The notes under the pieces are model-generated. The model made no database searches, was not told where the DNA came from, and saw only the letters and a program-made list of their open reading frames with translations. Shown piece after piece: positions 8,238-17,374 of a DNA stretch of 64,000 nucleotides (the first letter of the stretch is position 1; each line of letters begins with the position of its first letter). Where the stretch lies: NCBI GenBank assembly GCA_965247775.1, contig OZ252031.1, positions 2,418,001 to 2,482,000 of the forward strand, in the 5' to 3' direction. This DNA comes from G965247775 sp965247775. Its GTDB lineage: Bacteria > Chloroflexota > Dehalococcoidia > Bin125. The position numbers and the translations under genes were made by a program.

Positions 8238-9140
8238 CTAGCCGTCCGTGGCTTCCGCCTCCAAGCGCATCCCCGCCCCCTGCGCCACCAGGTACAGCAG
8301 CGTCGCGAAGTCCTCCTCGCCGTAGCCCTGCCCCTCCGCCTGCACCAGGAGCTGCTGCACGAGCCCCGTCAGCGGCATCGGCACGTTGTGCGCCCGCCCC
8401 AAATCGAGCCCCAGCTCTTGGTCCTTGCGGATGATGCGCGTCGTCGCCGTTGCCGTCATATCCAGCCCCACGAAGGCCGGCGCCTTGTAGCCCGTAAACC
8501 GCGACCCCAGCGCGCTCATGTTGAGAAACTCGAACAGCGCCTTGCGCGGGATCCCGGCCGCCTGCCCTAACACCGTGATCTCCGCCAGCGACTGCGTCAC
8601 CGCCCCCAGCAGCACGTTGTGGCAGATCTTCGCCACCCGCGCCGCGTCCCCCTCCCCCACGTACGTCACCCCGCGCCCAAAGTGCGCCAGCACCGGCGCC
8701 GCCTGCTCATACGCGGCCCGCGGCCCCGACGCCACCACCACCAGATTGCCCGACCGCACCGCCCCCGGGTTGCCGCTCACCGGCGCCGCCACCAGCGTCG
8801 TTCCCGCCCCCTCCGCCGCCGCCCGCACCTCCTGCGACACCTCCACCGACACCGTCGAGGAATCCACCAGCAGCGGCGCCCCCCCACCCGACAGCACCCC
8901 GGCCTCGCCCAGCGCCACCTCCCGCAGCGCCGCGTCCGCATCGATCATCGTGAAGACGATGTCCCGCTCCGCCAGCGCCGCCGCCGAGTCCACCAGCGTC
9001 GCCCCCTGCGCCGCCAGCGGCTCCGCCTTCGCCCGCGTGCGGTTGTAGACCGCCACCTCCACCCGCGCCGCCAGCAGCCGCTCCACCAGCGGCAGCCCCA
9101 TCCGCCCCACACCGATCCATCCCACCCGCAGCTTGGACAT
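8238..9140 (-). CDS. NAD(P)-dependent beta-hydroxyacid dehydrogenase (3-hydroxyisobutyrate dehydrogenase family)
   Basis: 300 residues, usual length. The N-terminus has the Rossmann motif WIGVGRMGLPL (8-18), then NRT at 33-35. LVDSSTVS and APVSGNPGAVRSGNL form the substrate-binding segment (the family pattern is 'DaPVSGg...A..G.L'). The catalytic Lys171 sits in RVAKICHN, with Asn175. Family members oxidise 3-hydroxyisobutyrate, tartronate semialdehyde, 6-phosphogluconate or related acids. It is the first gene of the leftward series and is divergent from the LLM gene at 9326, with 185 bp between the starts. Exact substrate unknown. Confidence 0.85.
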   Translation of the reverse strand: MSKLRVGWIGVGRMGLPLVERLLAARVEVAVYNRTRAKAEPLAAQGATLVDSAAALAERDIVFTMIDADAALREVALGEAGVLSGGGAPLLVDSSTVSVEVSQEVRAAAEGAGTTLVAAPVSGNPGAVRSGNLVVVASGPRAAYEQAAPVLAHFGRGVTYVGEGDAARVAKICHNVLLGAVTQSLAEITVLGQAAGIPRKALFEFLNMSALGSRFTGYKAPAFVGLDMTATATTRIIRKDQELGLDLGRAHNVPMPLTGLVQQLLVQAEGQGYGEEDFATLLYLVAQGAGMRLEAEATDG

Positions 9141-9288
9141 CGCCCGCCCCTCTCACCGCGGCAAGCCGCGACCCGCGCCGCAGCGACGCGCGCGCCGATT
9201 CTGGGAAGGAACCCCGGGGGCTGTCAATCGCGCGGCCCGGCGCCGCGGGCGGCGAGCGCCGGCGCCCCTGATCCCCCGCCCCCACCTG

Positions 9289-9294
9289 TAGCCT
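9289..9294 (+). promoter_or_regulatory. TAGCCT -10-like element
   Basis: TAGCCT ends 31 nt before the ATG of the LLM gene at 9326, in the divergent intergenic region. It is the same hexamer as before several other genes; no clear -35. Confidence 0.4.
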
Positions 9295-9325
9295 CACCCG
9301 CAGCGCCTCGGTACTCTCCCTCGCG

Positions 9326-10405
9326 ATGGACGTCGCGATCTTCTACCAACTCCCCACCTGGCCCGAGCAACGGACCACCCAGCGCTACAACGACACCCTC
9401 GACCAGATCGTTCTCGCCGACGAACTCGGCTTCCCCGTCGTCTGGCTCGCCGAACTCCATTTCGAACCTCGCTACGGCGTCATGCCCTCCCCCTTCCTCA
9501 TGGCCGCCGCCGTCGCCCAGCGCACCAGCACCATCCGCATCGGCACCGCCGTCACCCTCCTGCCCCTGCACGACCCCCTCCGCGTCGCCGAGGAAGCCGC
9601 TATGCTCGACAACCTCAGCGGCGGCCGCCTCGAATTCGGCATCGGCCGCGGCGGCTTCCAGCAACACTACGCCGGCTACAACATCCCCCTCAACGAGCGC
9701 CAGGCCCGCTTCGACGAAGCCTACGCCGTCCTCATCCGCGCCTGGAACGACGAGCCTCTCACCTTTCAAGGCGACTTCTGGTCCTACCGCGACGTCCGCG
9801 TCACCCCCAAGCCCTTCCAGCGCCCCCACCCACCCCTCTGGATGGCCGCCAACAGCGACGAGAGCGTCACCACCGCCCTCAGCCGCAACCTCCGTCTCAT
9901 GACCGCCATCATGACCGCCCCGCCCGAGCAGATCGCCGCCCGGGCCCGCCGCTACCTGGCGGGGCGCCCCGGTGCCGTCGACGGCGACCACGGCATGCTC
10001 GTCCCCATCTACGTCGCCGAGGACGACGCCCAAGCCCGCGCCGACGTCGAAGCCTCCTACCTCAGCTACTTCGCCATCGTCGGCCAGATCGTCCGCGACG
10101 GCCTCCAGGCCGGCCTCAGCGGCAGCAGCAACCTGCCCCCCCTCGCCCAGCGCTTCGAAGCCATGACCTACGAAGACGCCGCTCGCGACATCGCCGCCGT
10201 CGGCAGCCCCGCAACCGTCGCCGCCCGCCTCCACCAGATCTACGACCACTACCACTCCGGCCACATCATGGGCTGGTTCAACTTCGGCGGCCGCATCCCC
10301 CACGAAAAGGTCCTCAACTCCATGCGCCTCTTCGCCCAGGAAGTCCGCCCAGCCCTCCAACCGCCACCCGCAGATCCCCGCCCGCCCCCGGCCCCTCCCC
10401 GTTGA
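9326..10405 (+). CDS. LLM class flavin-dependent oxidoreductase (luciferase-like monooxygenase)
   Basis: 359 residues of the bacterial-luciferase-like TIM barrel. Typical elements: VWLAELHFEP early, IRIGTAVTLLPLHDPLRVAEE around residues 71-91, and DNLSGGRLEFGIGRG (95-109). Later come PPLWMAANS and the substrate-side C-terminus GSPATVAARL. The 'W.aE.Hf' strand and the phosphate-binding region fit FMN-dependent members, which use reduced flavin from a partner reductase. The proline-rich tail is not conserved in the family. The gene ends 63 nt before acoA, but a promoter-like TTGACA lies across its end, so acoA probably has its own start of transcription. The substrate is unknown. Confidence 0.85.
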   Translation: MDVAIFYQLPTWPEQRTTQRYNDTLDQIVLADELGFPVVWLAELHFEPRYGVMPSPFLMAAAVAQRTSTIRIGTAVTLLPLHDPLRVAEEAAMLDNLSGGRLEFGIGRGGFQQHYAGYNIPLNERQARFDEAYAVLIRAWNDEPLTFQGDFWSYRDVRVTPKPFQRPHPPLWMAANSDESVTTALSRNLRLMTAIMTAPPEQIAARARRYLAGRPGAVDGDHGMLVPIYVAEDDAQARADVEASYLSYFAIVGQIVRDGLQAGLSGSSNLPPLAQRFEAMTYEDAARDIAAVGSPATVAARLHQIYDHYHSGHIMGWFNFGGRIPHEKVLNSMRLFAQEVRPALQPPPADPRPPPAPPR

Positions 10406-10431
10406 CACCCTTCTGCGCCCGCTCCTAGCCT
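10402..10431 (+). promoter_or_regulatory. Promoter of the aco operon
   Basis: TTGACA (10402-10407), 18 nt, TAGCCT (10426-10431), 37 nt before the acoA ATG. A perfect -35 box at near-optimal spacing makes this the best-supported use of the TAGCCT hexamer in the window. Confidence 0.6.
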
Positions 10432-10468
10432 CGCCGCTGCACCCCGCGCAGCCCGGGAGGGCAGGCCC

Positions 10469-11443
10469 ATGGACATCCCCAACCACACGCTCATCCAGAT
10501 GTATGAGCGCATGGTGCTCATCCGTGAGTTCGAAGAGCGCGCCGGCCTCCTCGCTGAGGAGACCAAGATCAAGGGCGCCGTGCACCTCTACGTTGGCGAG
10601 GAAGCGGTCGGCGTCGGCGTCTGCGCCCAGCTCTCCGACCAGGACTACATCACCTCCACCCACCGCGGTCACGGCCACGTCCTCGCCAAGGGCGGCGACC
10701 CCAAGCTCATGTTCGCCGAGCTGTACGGCAAGGTCACCGGCTACTGCAAGGGCAAGGGCGGCTCCATGCACATCGCCGACCTGGACCTCGGCATCCTCGG
10801 CGCCAACGGCATCGTCGGCGCCGGACCGCCCATCGCCATCGGCGCCGCCTTCGCCGCCAAGTACCGCCAGGACGGCCGCATCACCGTCTGCTTCTTCGGC
10901 GACGGCGCCTCCAACGAGGGCACCTTCCACGAGGCCGCCAACATGGCCGGCCTCTATCGCCTCCCTGTCGTCTTCGTCTGCGAGAACAACCTCTACGGCG
11001 AGTTCACCCGCCAGGCCGACCACCAGCCCATCATCGACGTCGCCGACCGCGCCGCCTCCTACGACATGCCCGGCGTCACCATCGACGGCATGGACCTCTT
11101 CGCCGTCTACGAGGCCGCCGGCGAAGCCATCGCCCGCGCCCGCCGCGGTGACGGCCCCACCCTGCTCGAGTGCAAGACCTACCGCTTCTACGACCACGTC
11201 GGCCGCGACTTCGGCAAGCTCAAGCGCGACGAGGCCGAGATCGCCGCCTGGAAGGCCCGCGACCCCATCGATCAACTCCAGGCCAAGCTCCTCCAGCAGG
11301 GCGTCCTCAGCGCCGCCGATGTCGAGCGCATCGACAGCCAAACCACCGCCCGCATCCAGGAGGCCATCCAGTTCGCCGAGGAAAGCCCCCTGCCCGACCC
11401 CGATACCATCCTCGACGACGTCTACACAGAGGTCCCCGTCTAA
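10469..11443 (+). CDS. acoA: Acetoin/2-oxoacid dehydrogenase E1 component, alpha subunit
   Basis: 324 residues. Typical E1-alpha features: the N-terminal YERMVLIREFEERAG, STHRGHGHVLAKGGD near residue 69, GKGGSMHIADLDLGILGANG and the thiamine-diphosphate motif GDGASNEGTFHEA ending in CENN. YRFYDHVGRDF is the usual late segment. With the beta subunit it decarboxylates acetoin or a 2-oxoacid and passes the acyl or acetaldehyde unit to lipoyl-E2. Its stop overlaps the acoB start by one base (TAATG), as in coupled subunits. The gene order alpha-beta-AcoX-E2 favours acetoin over pyruvate or branched-chain oxoacids. The start follows GGGAGGGCAGGCCC. Confidence 0.88.
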   Translation: MDIPNHTLIQMYERMVLIREFEERAGLLAEETKIKGAVHLYVGEEAVGVGVCAQLSDQDYITSTHRGHGHVLAKGGDPKLMFAELYGKVTGYCKGKGGSMHIADLDLGILGANGIVGAGPPIAIGAAFAAKYRQDGRITVCFFGDGASNEGTFHEAANMAGLYRLPVVFVCENNLYGEFTRQADHQPIIDVADRAASYDMPGVTIDGMDLFAVYEAAGEAIARARRGDGPTLLECKTYRFYDHVGRDFGKLKRDEAEIAAWKARDPIDQLQAKLLQQGVLSAADVERIDSQTTARIQEAIQFAEESPLPDPDTILDDVYTEVPV

Positions 11444-12420
11444 TGCCCGTCAAGACCACCACCGCCGCCATCGTCGAAGCCGTCGAACAGGAGATGGCCC
11501 GCGACCCCGATATCTTCCTCGCCGGCGAGGACGTCCGCGTGGGCGGCGTCTTCGGCACCAACGACGGCCTCTACGCCAAGTACGGCGACCGCGTCGTCGA
11601 CACCCCCATCGCCGAGTCCGGCATCGCCGGCCTCGCCACCGGCGCCGCCGCCGCCGGCCTGCGCCCCATCATTGAGATCATGTTCATGGACTTCGTCGGC
11701 GTCTGCATGGACGAGATCGTCAATCAGATGGCCAAGATGAAGTACATGTTCGGCGGCAAGGCCACCCTCCCCATCGTTATCCGCACCCACGCCGGCGGCG
11801 GCTTCTCCCTCGCCGCCCAGCACAGCCAGAGCCTGGAGGCCTGGTTCTGCCACGTTCCCGGCCTCAAGGTCGTCATGCCCTCCGGCCCCTACGACACCAA
11901 GGGCCTCCTCATCGGCGCCATCCGCGACGACAACCCCGTCATCTTCGTGGAGATGAAGCGCGGCCTCGGCCTCAAAGCAGAGGTCCCCGACGAGCCCTAC
12001 GCGCTGCCCCTCGGCGTCGCCGACGTCAAGCGCGAGGGCAGTGACGTCACCGTCGTCGCCACCGGCTTCATGGTGCCCCAGGCCCTCAAGGCCGCCACCC
12101 AGCTAGAGGAGCGCGGCGTCTCCTTGGAAATCGTCGATCCCCGCACCCTCTCCCCCCTCGACATGGACACCATCGTCGCCTCCGTGCAGAAGACCGGCCG
12201 CGCCGTCGTCGCCCAGGAAGCCGTCGCCTTCTGCGGCCTCGGCGCCGAAATCGCCGCCCAGATCCAGGAACGCGCCTTCGACTACCTCGACGCCCCCGTC
12301 AAGCGCGTCGGCGCCCCCTTCAGCCCCGTCCCCTACAGCCCCCCCCTGGAGAAAGCCTGGCTGCCCAACGCCGCCCGCATCGTCGCCGCCGTCGACGAGA
12401 TCCTGCCCCTGCGCGTCTAG
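11443..12420 (+). CDS. acoB: Acetoin/2-oxoacid dehydrogenase E1 component, beta subunit
   Basis: 325 residues with the transketolase-like beta-subunit pattern: AIVEAVEQEMARDPDIFLAGEDV, RVVDTPIAESGIAGLATGAA and IEIMFMDFVGVCMDEIVNQ. The phosphate and cofactor strand LPIVIRTHAGGG comes next, with the C-terminal domain DVTVVATGFMVPQALKAA. ATG at 11443 overlaps the acoA stop. It forms the alpha2beta2 E1 enzyme with AcoA; the glutamate of the IAESG segment contacts thiamine diphosphate in the family. Followed after 16 nt by acoX. Confidence 0.88.
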   Translation: MPVKTTTAAIVEAVEQEMARDPDIFLAGEDVRVGGVFGTNDGLYAKYGDRVVDTPIAESGIAGLATGAAAAGLRPIIEIMFMDFVGVCMDEIVNQMAKMKYMFGGKATLPIVIRTHAGGGFSLAAQHSQSLEAWFCHVPGLKVVMPSGPYDTKGLLIGAIRDDNPVIFVEMKRGLGLKAEVPDEPYALPLGVADVKREGSDVTVVATGFMVPQALKAATQLEERGVSLEIVDPRTLSPLDMDTIVASVQKTGRAVVAQEAVAFCGLGAEIAAQIQERAFDYLDAPVKRVGAPFSPVPYSPPLEKAWLPNAARIVAAVDEILPLRV

Positions 12421-12436
12421 CTCTCCGGCCGCGCCC

Positions 12437-13477
12437 ATGACCCCGCCCACAGTCGGCGTCATCGCCAACCCCGCCTCCGGCCGCGACATCCGCCGCTTGG
12501 TCGCGCACGCCTCCATCGTCGCCGCCGGCGAGAAAGTGCGCATCGTCCGCCGCCTCCTCCTCGCCCTCGACGCCGCCGGCGTCCCCCGCGTCCTCTACAT
12601 GCCCGACGCCTCCCACCTCGTCCCCCGCGCCGCCCGCGACCAAACTCTCCGCCTCAGACTGGATCCGGTCGACGGCGCCTTCCACGACGCCCCCTCCGAC
12701 ACCGCCGTCGCCGCCCGCGCCATGGCCCGCGCCGGTGTCGCCTGCTGCCTCACCCTGGGCGGCGACGGCACCAACCGCGCCTTCACCCTCGGGACCACCG
12801 AGATCCCGCTCATTCCCCTCTCCACCGGCACCAACAACGTCTTCCCCGACTGGCGCGAGAGCACCGTCGCCGGCCTCGCCGCCGCCGCCATCGCGCTCGG
12901 CGCCGCCGATCCCAGCCGCGTCGCCCCCCGCGCCAAGATCGTCCAGGTCGAGTACGACCACGACCCCACCCCCGACCTCGCCCTCATCGACGCCGCCGTG
13001 CTCCACGGCGACATCGTCGGCAGCCGCGCCATCTGGCAGCCCGACCGCCTGCGCCGGGCCGTCCTCACCCGCGCCCATCCCGCCGCCGTCGGCCTCGCCG
13101 CCATCGGCGGCGCCGTCGCCACCGTCACCGCCGCCGACGACCACGGCCTCCATCTCGTCTTCCAGTCCGCCGGCCCCGCCCAGGGATCGGCGCGCCACCG
13201 GGTCCGCGCCGCCTTCGCCCCCGGCCTCATCCGCGACTTCAGCCTCAGCCAGGTCCAGGCCCTCCCCCTCGCTGCTATCGTCCCCCTGACGGGCCCCGCC
13301 CTCCTCGCCTTCGACGGCGAGCGGGAGGGCGTCCTGCGGGCCGGCCAGTCCGCTCGCCTGCAGGTGCTCCGGGCCGGGCCACCCGTCGTCGACATCGACG
13401 CCTGCCTCGCCGGCGCCCGGGACGCCGGCTTCTTCGCGGCGGCGCCATCGGCGGCCCCGCCGCCGCGGAACACCTGA
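12437..13477 (+). CDS. acoX: AcoX-like protein (ATP-NAD kinase fold) of the acetoin cluster
   Basis: 346 residues. It has the NAD-kinase-like GGDGTNR motif (LTLGGDGTNRAF) followed by PLIPLSTGTNNVFPDW, the pattern of AcoX proteins encoded in acetoin dehydrogenase operons of Ralstonia and others. The N-terminus VGVIANPASGRDIRRLVAHAS is also characteristic of the wider NAD/diacylglycerol-kinase fold. The biochemical role of AcoX is not established and it is often described as dispensable. Its position between acoB and acoC strengthens both this call and the acetoin assignment of the operon. Confidence 0.8.
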   Translation: MTPPTVGVIANPASGRDIRRLVAHASIVAAGEKVRIVRRLLLALDAAGVPRVLYMPDASHLVPRAARDQTLRLRLDPVDGAFHDAPSDTAVAARAMARAGVACCLTLGGDGTNRAFTLGTTEIPLIPLSTGTNNVFPDWRESTVAGLAAAAIALGAADPSRVAPRAKIVQVEYDHDPTPDLALIDAAVLHGDIVGSRAIWQPDRLRRAVLTRAHPAAVGLAAIGGAVATVTAADDHGLHLVFQSAGPAQGSARHRVRAAFAPGLIRDFSLSQVQALPLAAIVPLTGPALLAFDGEREGVLRAGQSARLQVLRAGPPVVDIDACLAGARDAGFFAAAPSAAPPPRNT

Positions 13478-13517
13478 AAGCGGCGCGGGCGCAGTTCGAG
13501 AGCTGAGAGGAGCGCCC

Positions 13518-14918
13518 GTGGCCACCGCCCTCGTCTTGCCCAAGCTCGGCATGACCATGCTCGAAGGCACCATCACCGCCTGGTACCACGCCCACGGCGA
13601 CACCGTCGCGCCCGGCGACCTCCTCTTCGCCTTCGAGACCGAGAAGGTCGACGTCGACGTCGAGGCCGAGGCCGAGGGCACGCTCCACGTCGCTGTTGGG
13701 GTCGATGAAACCGTCGATGCCGGTGCCGTCGTGGGCTACCTCCTCGCCGCCGGCGAAGCCCCCCCCGCCGGCGACGCACCAGCCGCGGCGGCAACCCCTC
13801 CGCCCCCGGCGGCAATGACGCACGCGACCCCGGCCAACGTCGCGGCAGCCGCGCCACCATCCCAAGCAGCCGCCCCCGCCGCTCCCCCCGGCGGACGCGC
13901 CTCCCCCGCCGTCAGACGCCTCGCCGCCGAGCACGGCGTCGACCTCGCCGCCGTCCCAGGCAGCGGCGTCGGCGGACGCATCCTGCGCGAGGACGTGCTC
14001 GCCGCCGCCAGTCCGGCGGAACCCCCAGCGACGCCCGCCGCCCCCAGCGGCCCCATCAAGGCCTCCCCCGCCGCCAAGCGCATTGCCGCCGAGCGTGGCA
14101 TCGACCTCGCCACCCTGGCCGGCAGCGGCCCCGGCGGCCGCGTCGTCGTGGCCGATGTGGAAGCCGCCGGAGATGCGGCGCAGGCAGCTCCACCACCAAC
14201 GCCGGCGGCGGCCACCCTCAGCGAGGACCCCCTCCCTTACCGCGGCATGCGCCGCACCATCGGCACGCGCATGCATGAGTCCCTCCAGTCCATGGCCCAG
14301 CTCACCATGGCCATGGACGTCGACATGACCCGCGCCGTCGCCCTGCGTGGCGAACTCGTGGAACTCTGGGAAGCGGACGGCGTCCGCGTCACCTACACCG
14401 ACTTCGTGATCAAGGCCGCCGCCCTCGCCCTGCGAGGGCATCCCCGCGTCAACGCCGCCCTCCAGGAGAACGTCGTCACCGTCCAGCCCCACGTCCACGT
14501 CGGCTTTGCCGTCGCCCTCCACGAGGGCCTCATCGTCCCCGTCACCCGCCACACCGACACCACGCCCCTGCAGGACCTCGCCCGCGCCACCGCCGACCTC
14601 GCCGCCCGCGCGCGCGCCAACCAGCTCATGCCGGACGACCTCACCGGCGGCACCTTCACCATCACCTCCCTCGGCATGTACGGCGTCGACGTCTTCACGC
14701 CGATCATCAACCCGCCCCAGGCCGCCATCCTCGGCGTCGGCGGCATCGCCGACCGCCCCGTCTTCGCCGGCCCCAGCGGCACGGACGTCGAGCGCCGCGC
14801 CTTCCTCACCCTCAGCCTCACCATCGACCACCGCATCCTCGACGGCACCCCCGGCGCCGACTACCTCCGCACCGTCAAGCGCATCCTTGAGCACCCGTCA
14901 CAGCTCCTTCTCTCCTGA
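13518..14918 (+). CDS. acoC: Dihydrolipoamide acyltransferase E2 with two subunit-binding domains
   Basis: 466 residues. The N-terminal lipoyl domain (1-80) carries Lys43 in FETEKVDVDVEA. After an Ala/Pro linker come two peripheral subunit-binding domains, at about 128-163 (RASPAVRRLAAEHGVDL, GSGVGGRILREDV) and 182-217 (KASPAAKRIAAERGIDL, GSGPGGRVVVADV). A second Ala/Pro linker leads to the catalytic acyltransferase domain from about 238. It ends with the active-site His438 and Asp442 in IDHRILDG. E2 enzymes normally have one such binding domain; two could let it bind E1 and E3 separately. The AGAGG ribosome-binding stretch precedes a GTG start. No E3 gene is visible in the window. Confidence 0.9.
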   Translation: MATALVLPKLGMTMLEGTITAWYHAHGDTVAPGDLLFAFETEKVDVDVEAEAEGTLHVAVGVDETVDAGAVVGYLLAAGEAPPAGDAPAAAATPPPPAAMTHATPANVAAAAPPSQAAAPAAPPGGRASPAVRRLAAEHGVDLAAVPGSGVGGRILREDVLAAASPAEPPATPAAPSGPIKASPAAKRIAAERGIDLATLAGSGPGGRVVVADVEAAGDAAQAAPPPTPAAATLSEDPLPYRGMRRTIGTRMHESLQSMAQLTMAMDVDMTRAVALRGELVELWEADGVRVTYTDFVIKAAALALRGHPRVNAALQENVVTVQPHVHVGFAVALHEGLIVPVTRHTDTTPLQDLARATADLAARARANQLMPDDLTGGTFTITSLGMYGVDVFTPIINPPQAAILGVGGIADRPVFAGPSGTDVERRAFLTLSLTIDHRILDGTPGADYLRTVKRILEHPSQLLLS

Positions 14919-14950
14919 AGGACTCCGGAGGAAAAGGGAAATGGGAGACG

Positions 14951-15574
14951 ATGCGCAGCCTGCTCGTCATTCGTACCGCAGGGACGCTCCTATTCGGCCT
15001 CACGCCCGCCGCCCACGCCGGTCCGCTCACTGCCGACTTCGAGCAGGCGGCGGGACGTCACCAGCGATCGCGCGAAACCGTCGAGCAGGTGCGCGCAGCG
15101 GTGGTCAAGGCATTCCCCGTCGCCGGTGAATTCGACACCGTCGTCGCAACCCGCGACTGGATCCCCGCCGAGAGTGTCGCGATCGGGATCGACTTCGACA
15201 TCGACGCGCTGCCCGGCCACGAGTCAGTCATCGCGGCGCTCGCCAGCATGCCCCAGGATCCCGACGCTCCCCATCTCGACGGTGGGTCCGCGGTCTGGGA
15301 CCTCGGCCGCACCATCCGCATCTATCGGCTCGCAGCGTCGCACCGAGACGTCGAAACCATCCTCACCACGCGCTTCGGTTCCCCCGCCACCGACCCCGCC
15401 TTCTCCGGCGTCCCGCTGGCTCCAGGAGGACCGAATGCCCTCCCGGCCACCGGCAGCGGTGGCGTGCCCGGCGATCAGCGCCCGCCGCTCGTGCTCCTCC
15501 TCGCGGGGCTGGGCCTCGCCATCACACTCGCCGTGACGGGATGGACCCTGCGCCGCATCCGCGAAGTCCGCTAG
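14951..15574 (+). CDS. Secreted protein with LPATG-type C-terminal anchor
   Basis: 207 residues of unknown function. It starts with a signal-peptide-like segment (MRSLLVIRTAGTLLFGL...AHA) and ends with LPATGSGG, about 12 residues, a hydrophobic span LVLLLAGLGLAITLAVTGW and a basic tail RRIREVR. That is the three-part sorting signal recognised by sortases. The CHRD protein at 31807-32625 ends with the same LPxTGSGG form. The mature part has no recognised domain. Base composition is more balanced (G about equal to C on the + strand) than in neighbouring genes, hinting at separate origin. Its TAG stop shares the bases CTAG with the stop of the convergent amidase. Confidence 0.65.
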   Translation: MRSLLVIRTAGTLLFGLTPAAHAGPLTADFEQAAGRHQRSRETVEQVRAAVVKAFPVAGEFDTVVATRDWIPAESVAIGIDFDIDALPGHESVIAALASMPQDPDAPHLDGGSAVWDLGRTIRIYRLAASHRDVETILTTRFGSPATDPAFSGVPLAPGGPNALPATGSGGVPGDQRPPLVLLLAGLGLAITLAVTGWTLRRIREVR

Positions 15575-16959
15575 CCGCCCGACAACCCCGGCCGCCGACG
15601 ATGCCACTCCGTCACCCGCTGATACCCCGCCGCTACCCGCAGCACCGTCGCTTCCGCGAAGGACCCCCCCGCGATCGACAGCCCGATCGGCAACCCCGCC
15701 TCAGTGAACCCGCAGGGCACGCTCAGCGCCGGCGACCCCGTCACGTTGTACCGCGACGGCAGCCGCGACAGCCGCCGCCGGATCTCGTCCCCCTCCCCCA
15801 CCCGCATCGCCCGCGGCGCCGCGATCGAATTCGTCGGCGACACCAGCACGTCCACCGACATGAACGCCTCCCGCAGCTCCTCCATCACCAAGCGACGCTG
15901 CCGCTGCGCATTGATGTACTCCACCGCGCTCACCTCCAGCCCCAGCGACAGCGCCGGCGGCAGGTCCGGCGGCGCCCGCCCGATCAACTCCAGGCAGTTC
16001 GCCGATGTCTCCGCCGTCCCCACCGCCCACTCCGTGAAGTTCGGCGCCGCCGTCAGCAGCGGCAACGACACCTTCCGCAGCGCCGCCCCCTCCTCGCGCA
16101 GCACCTCCAGCGCCGCCTCGCACGCCGCCGCCACCTCCTCGTCCACGTCCTGCCAGAGCGCGTCGCGCGGCACCCCCACCCGCACCCCCGCCAGCCCGCC
16201 CCCCAGCAGTCGCGTGTAGTCCTCGCCCGCCGCCGCCTCGCCCGCCGGGTCCTCCACCCCTCCCCCCGCGATGGCGTTCAGCACCAGCGCCACATCCTCC
16301 GCCGACCGCGCCAGGATCCCCACCGTGTCCAGCGTCCAGGCCATCGCCAGCACCCCCCGCGTCGGTACCAGCCCGAACGTCGGCTTCAGCCCGCAGACCC
16401 CGCTCAACGACGCCGGCGTCCGCACCGACCCCCCACTGTCCGTCCCCAGCGATGCCAAACATGACCCCGCCGCCGTCGCCGCCCCGCTCCCGCCGCTGCT
16501 GCTGCCCGGCTCGTAGTCTGGGTTCCAGGGGTTGCGGATCGCCCCGAAGGGCGGCTCGACGCTCGTCGACCCGAAGTAGTTCGACAGCCCCAGCTTCCCC
16601 GTCAGCACCACCCCCGCCTCGCGCAGCCGCGCCACCACCGCCGCGTCCGCCTCCGGCACCCGCTCGGCCAGATACGTCGACCCCGCCGTCGTGCGCACCC
16701 CCGCCGTATCGAACAGATCCTTGTAGGCGAAGGGGATGCCCTGCAGCGGGCCCCGGTCGCGGCCCGCCCGCAGCTCCGCCTGCGCCGCCGCCGCCTGCGC
16801 CCGCGCGATCTCCGCCGTCACCGTGATGTACGCGTTCAGCGCCGGCTCCGTCGCCTCGATCCGCGCCAGCACCGCCTCCGTCAGCGCCACCGCCGACAGC
16901 GACCCGTCGCGCAGCGCCACGCCCGCCTCCGCGATCGTCAGGTCATGCGCCGCCGCCAT
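15571..16959 (-). CDS. Amidase signature family hydrolase
   Basis: 462 residues, normal for the family. The Ser-cisSer-Lys triad is visible: Lys80 in FAYKDLF, the cis-serine in PGSSSGGSG (151-159) and the nucleophile in GTDSGGSVR (172-180). GLKPTFGLVPTRG and TGSPALSVPCGFTEAGLPIGL are further signature segments. Relatives include the GatA subunit of the tRNA amidotransferase and catabolic amidases. No gatB or gatC lies nearby, and the neighbours are catabolic, so a stand-alone amide hydrolase is more likely. The ATG at 16959 is preceded by a TAGCCT element on the minus strand. Confidence 0.85.
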   Translation of the reverse strand: MAAAHDLTIAEAGVALRDGSLSAVALTEAVLARIEATEPALNAYITVTAEIARAQAAAAQAELRAGRDRGPLQGIPFAYKDLFDTAGVRTTAGSTYLAERVPEADAAVVARLREAGVVLTGKLGLSNYFGSTSVEPPFGAIRNPWNPDYEPGSSSGGSGAATAAGSCLASLGTDSGGSVRTPASLSGVCGLKPTFGLVPTRGVLAMAWTLDTVGILARSAEDVALVLNAIAGGGVEDPAGEAAAGEDYTRLLGGGLAGVRVGVPRDALWQDVDEEVAAACEAALEVLREEGAALRKVSLPLLTAAPNFTEWAVGTAETSANCLELIGRAPPDLPPALSLGLEVSAVEYINAQRQRRLVMEELREAFMSVDVLVSPTNSIAAPRAMRVGEGDEIRRRLSRLPSRYNVTGSPALSVPCGFTEAGLPIGLSIAGGSFAEATVLRVAAGYQRVTEWHRRRPGLSGG

Positions 16960-16991
16960 CGAGTCGCTCCCACCCGTCGCTCATCCCGGAC

Positions 16992-16997
16992 AGGCTA
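16992..16997 (-). promoter_or_regulatory. TAGCCT -10-like element (minus strand)
   Basis: AGGCTA on the + strand reads TAGCCT on the minus strand, 32 nt upstream of the amidase ATG. The same spacing is seen for plus-strand genes. Confidence 0.4.
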
Positions 16998-17374
16998 ACG
17001 CCCAGCATGCCGCCCAGCGTCGACCGCGCCTCGTGCTCAGCGCGCCGCATCGCCGCGTCGTGGGATTCCGAGCGCAGCCCCGCCGTGCTCAACCGCTACC
17101 GCGCCCTCGTCGAGAGAGACGCCCCGCCCTCCGAGAGGCCCTTCACCTGGCGCATGCGCGCGCCACAGTCGAAGGACGCTCCCCCTCCCTATTCCACTCC
17201 CCCCTCTCCATCACCGTGAGAAAGCCTGTCTTGAGCGCAGCCGAAGGGGGGTGAGGCCATCATCAGGGATTCCCCTCCAGCCATCTACTCGCTCCCCTCC
17301 CGGGACCAATGCGCCCCGAACGCTTGTGCTAGTCTCGGACCGCTCAAGAGCGATCCAAGGAGGTCGAGACGAAG
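16998..17374. other. Intergenic region with a degenerate interspersed repeat
   Basis: No gene is supported. Around 17150-17256 there is a stretch with CCCCCCTCTCCATC, CCTGTCTTGAGCGCAGCCGA and AGGGGGGTGAGG. It resembles parts of the 178-bp array unit (which has CCCCTCTCCATC and a GGGGGTGAGG end) and may be a diverged single copy. Just upstream of the kinase start lie TAGTCT (17330) and the AAGGAGG ribosome-binding site. Confidence 0.45.

Noticed and set aside
9224..11341. A 705-codon minus-strand open frame
   Set aside because: Antisense to the LLM gene and acoA; composition is Gly/Ala/Val/Glu-rich without motifs.
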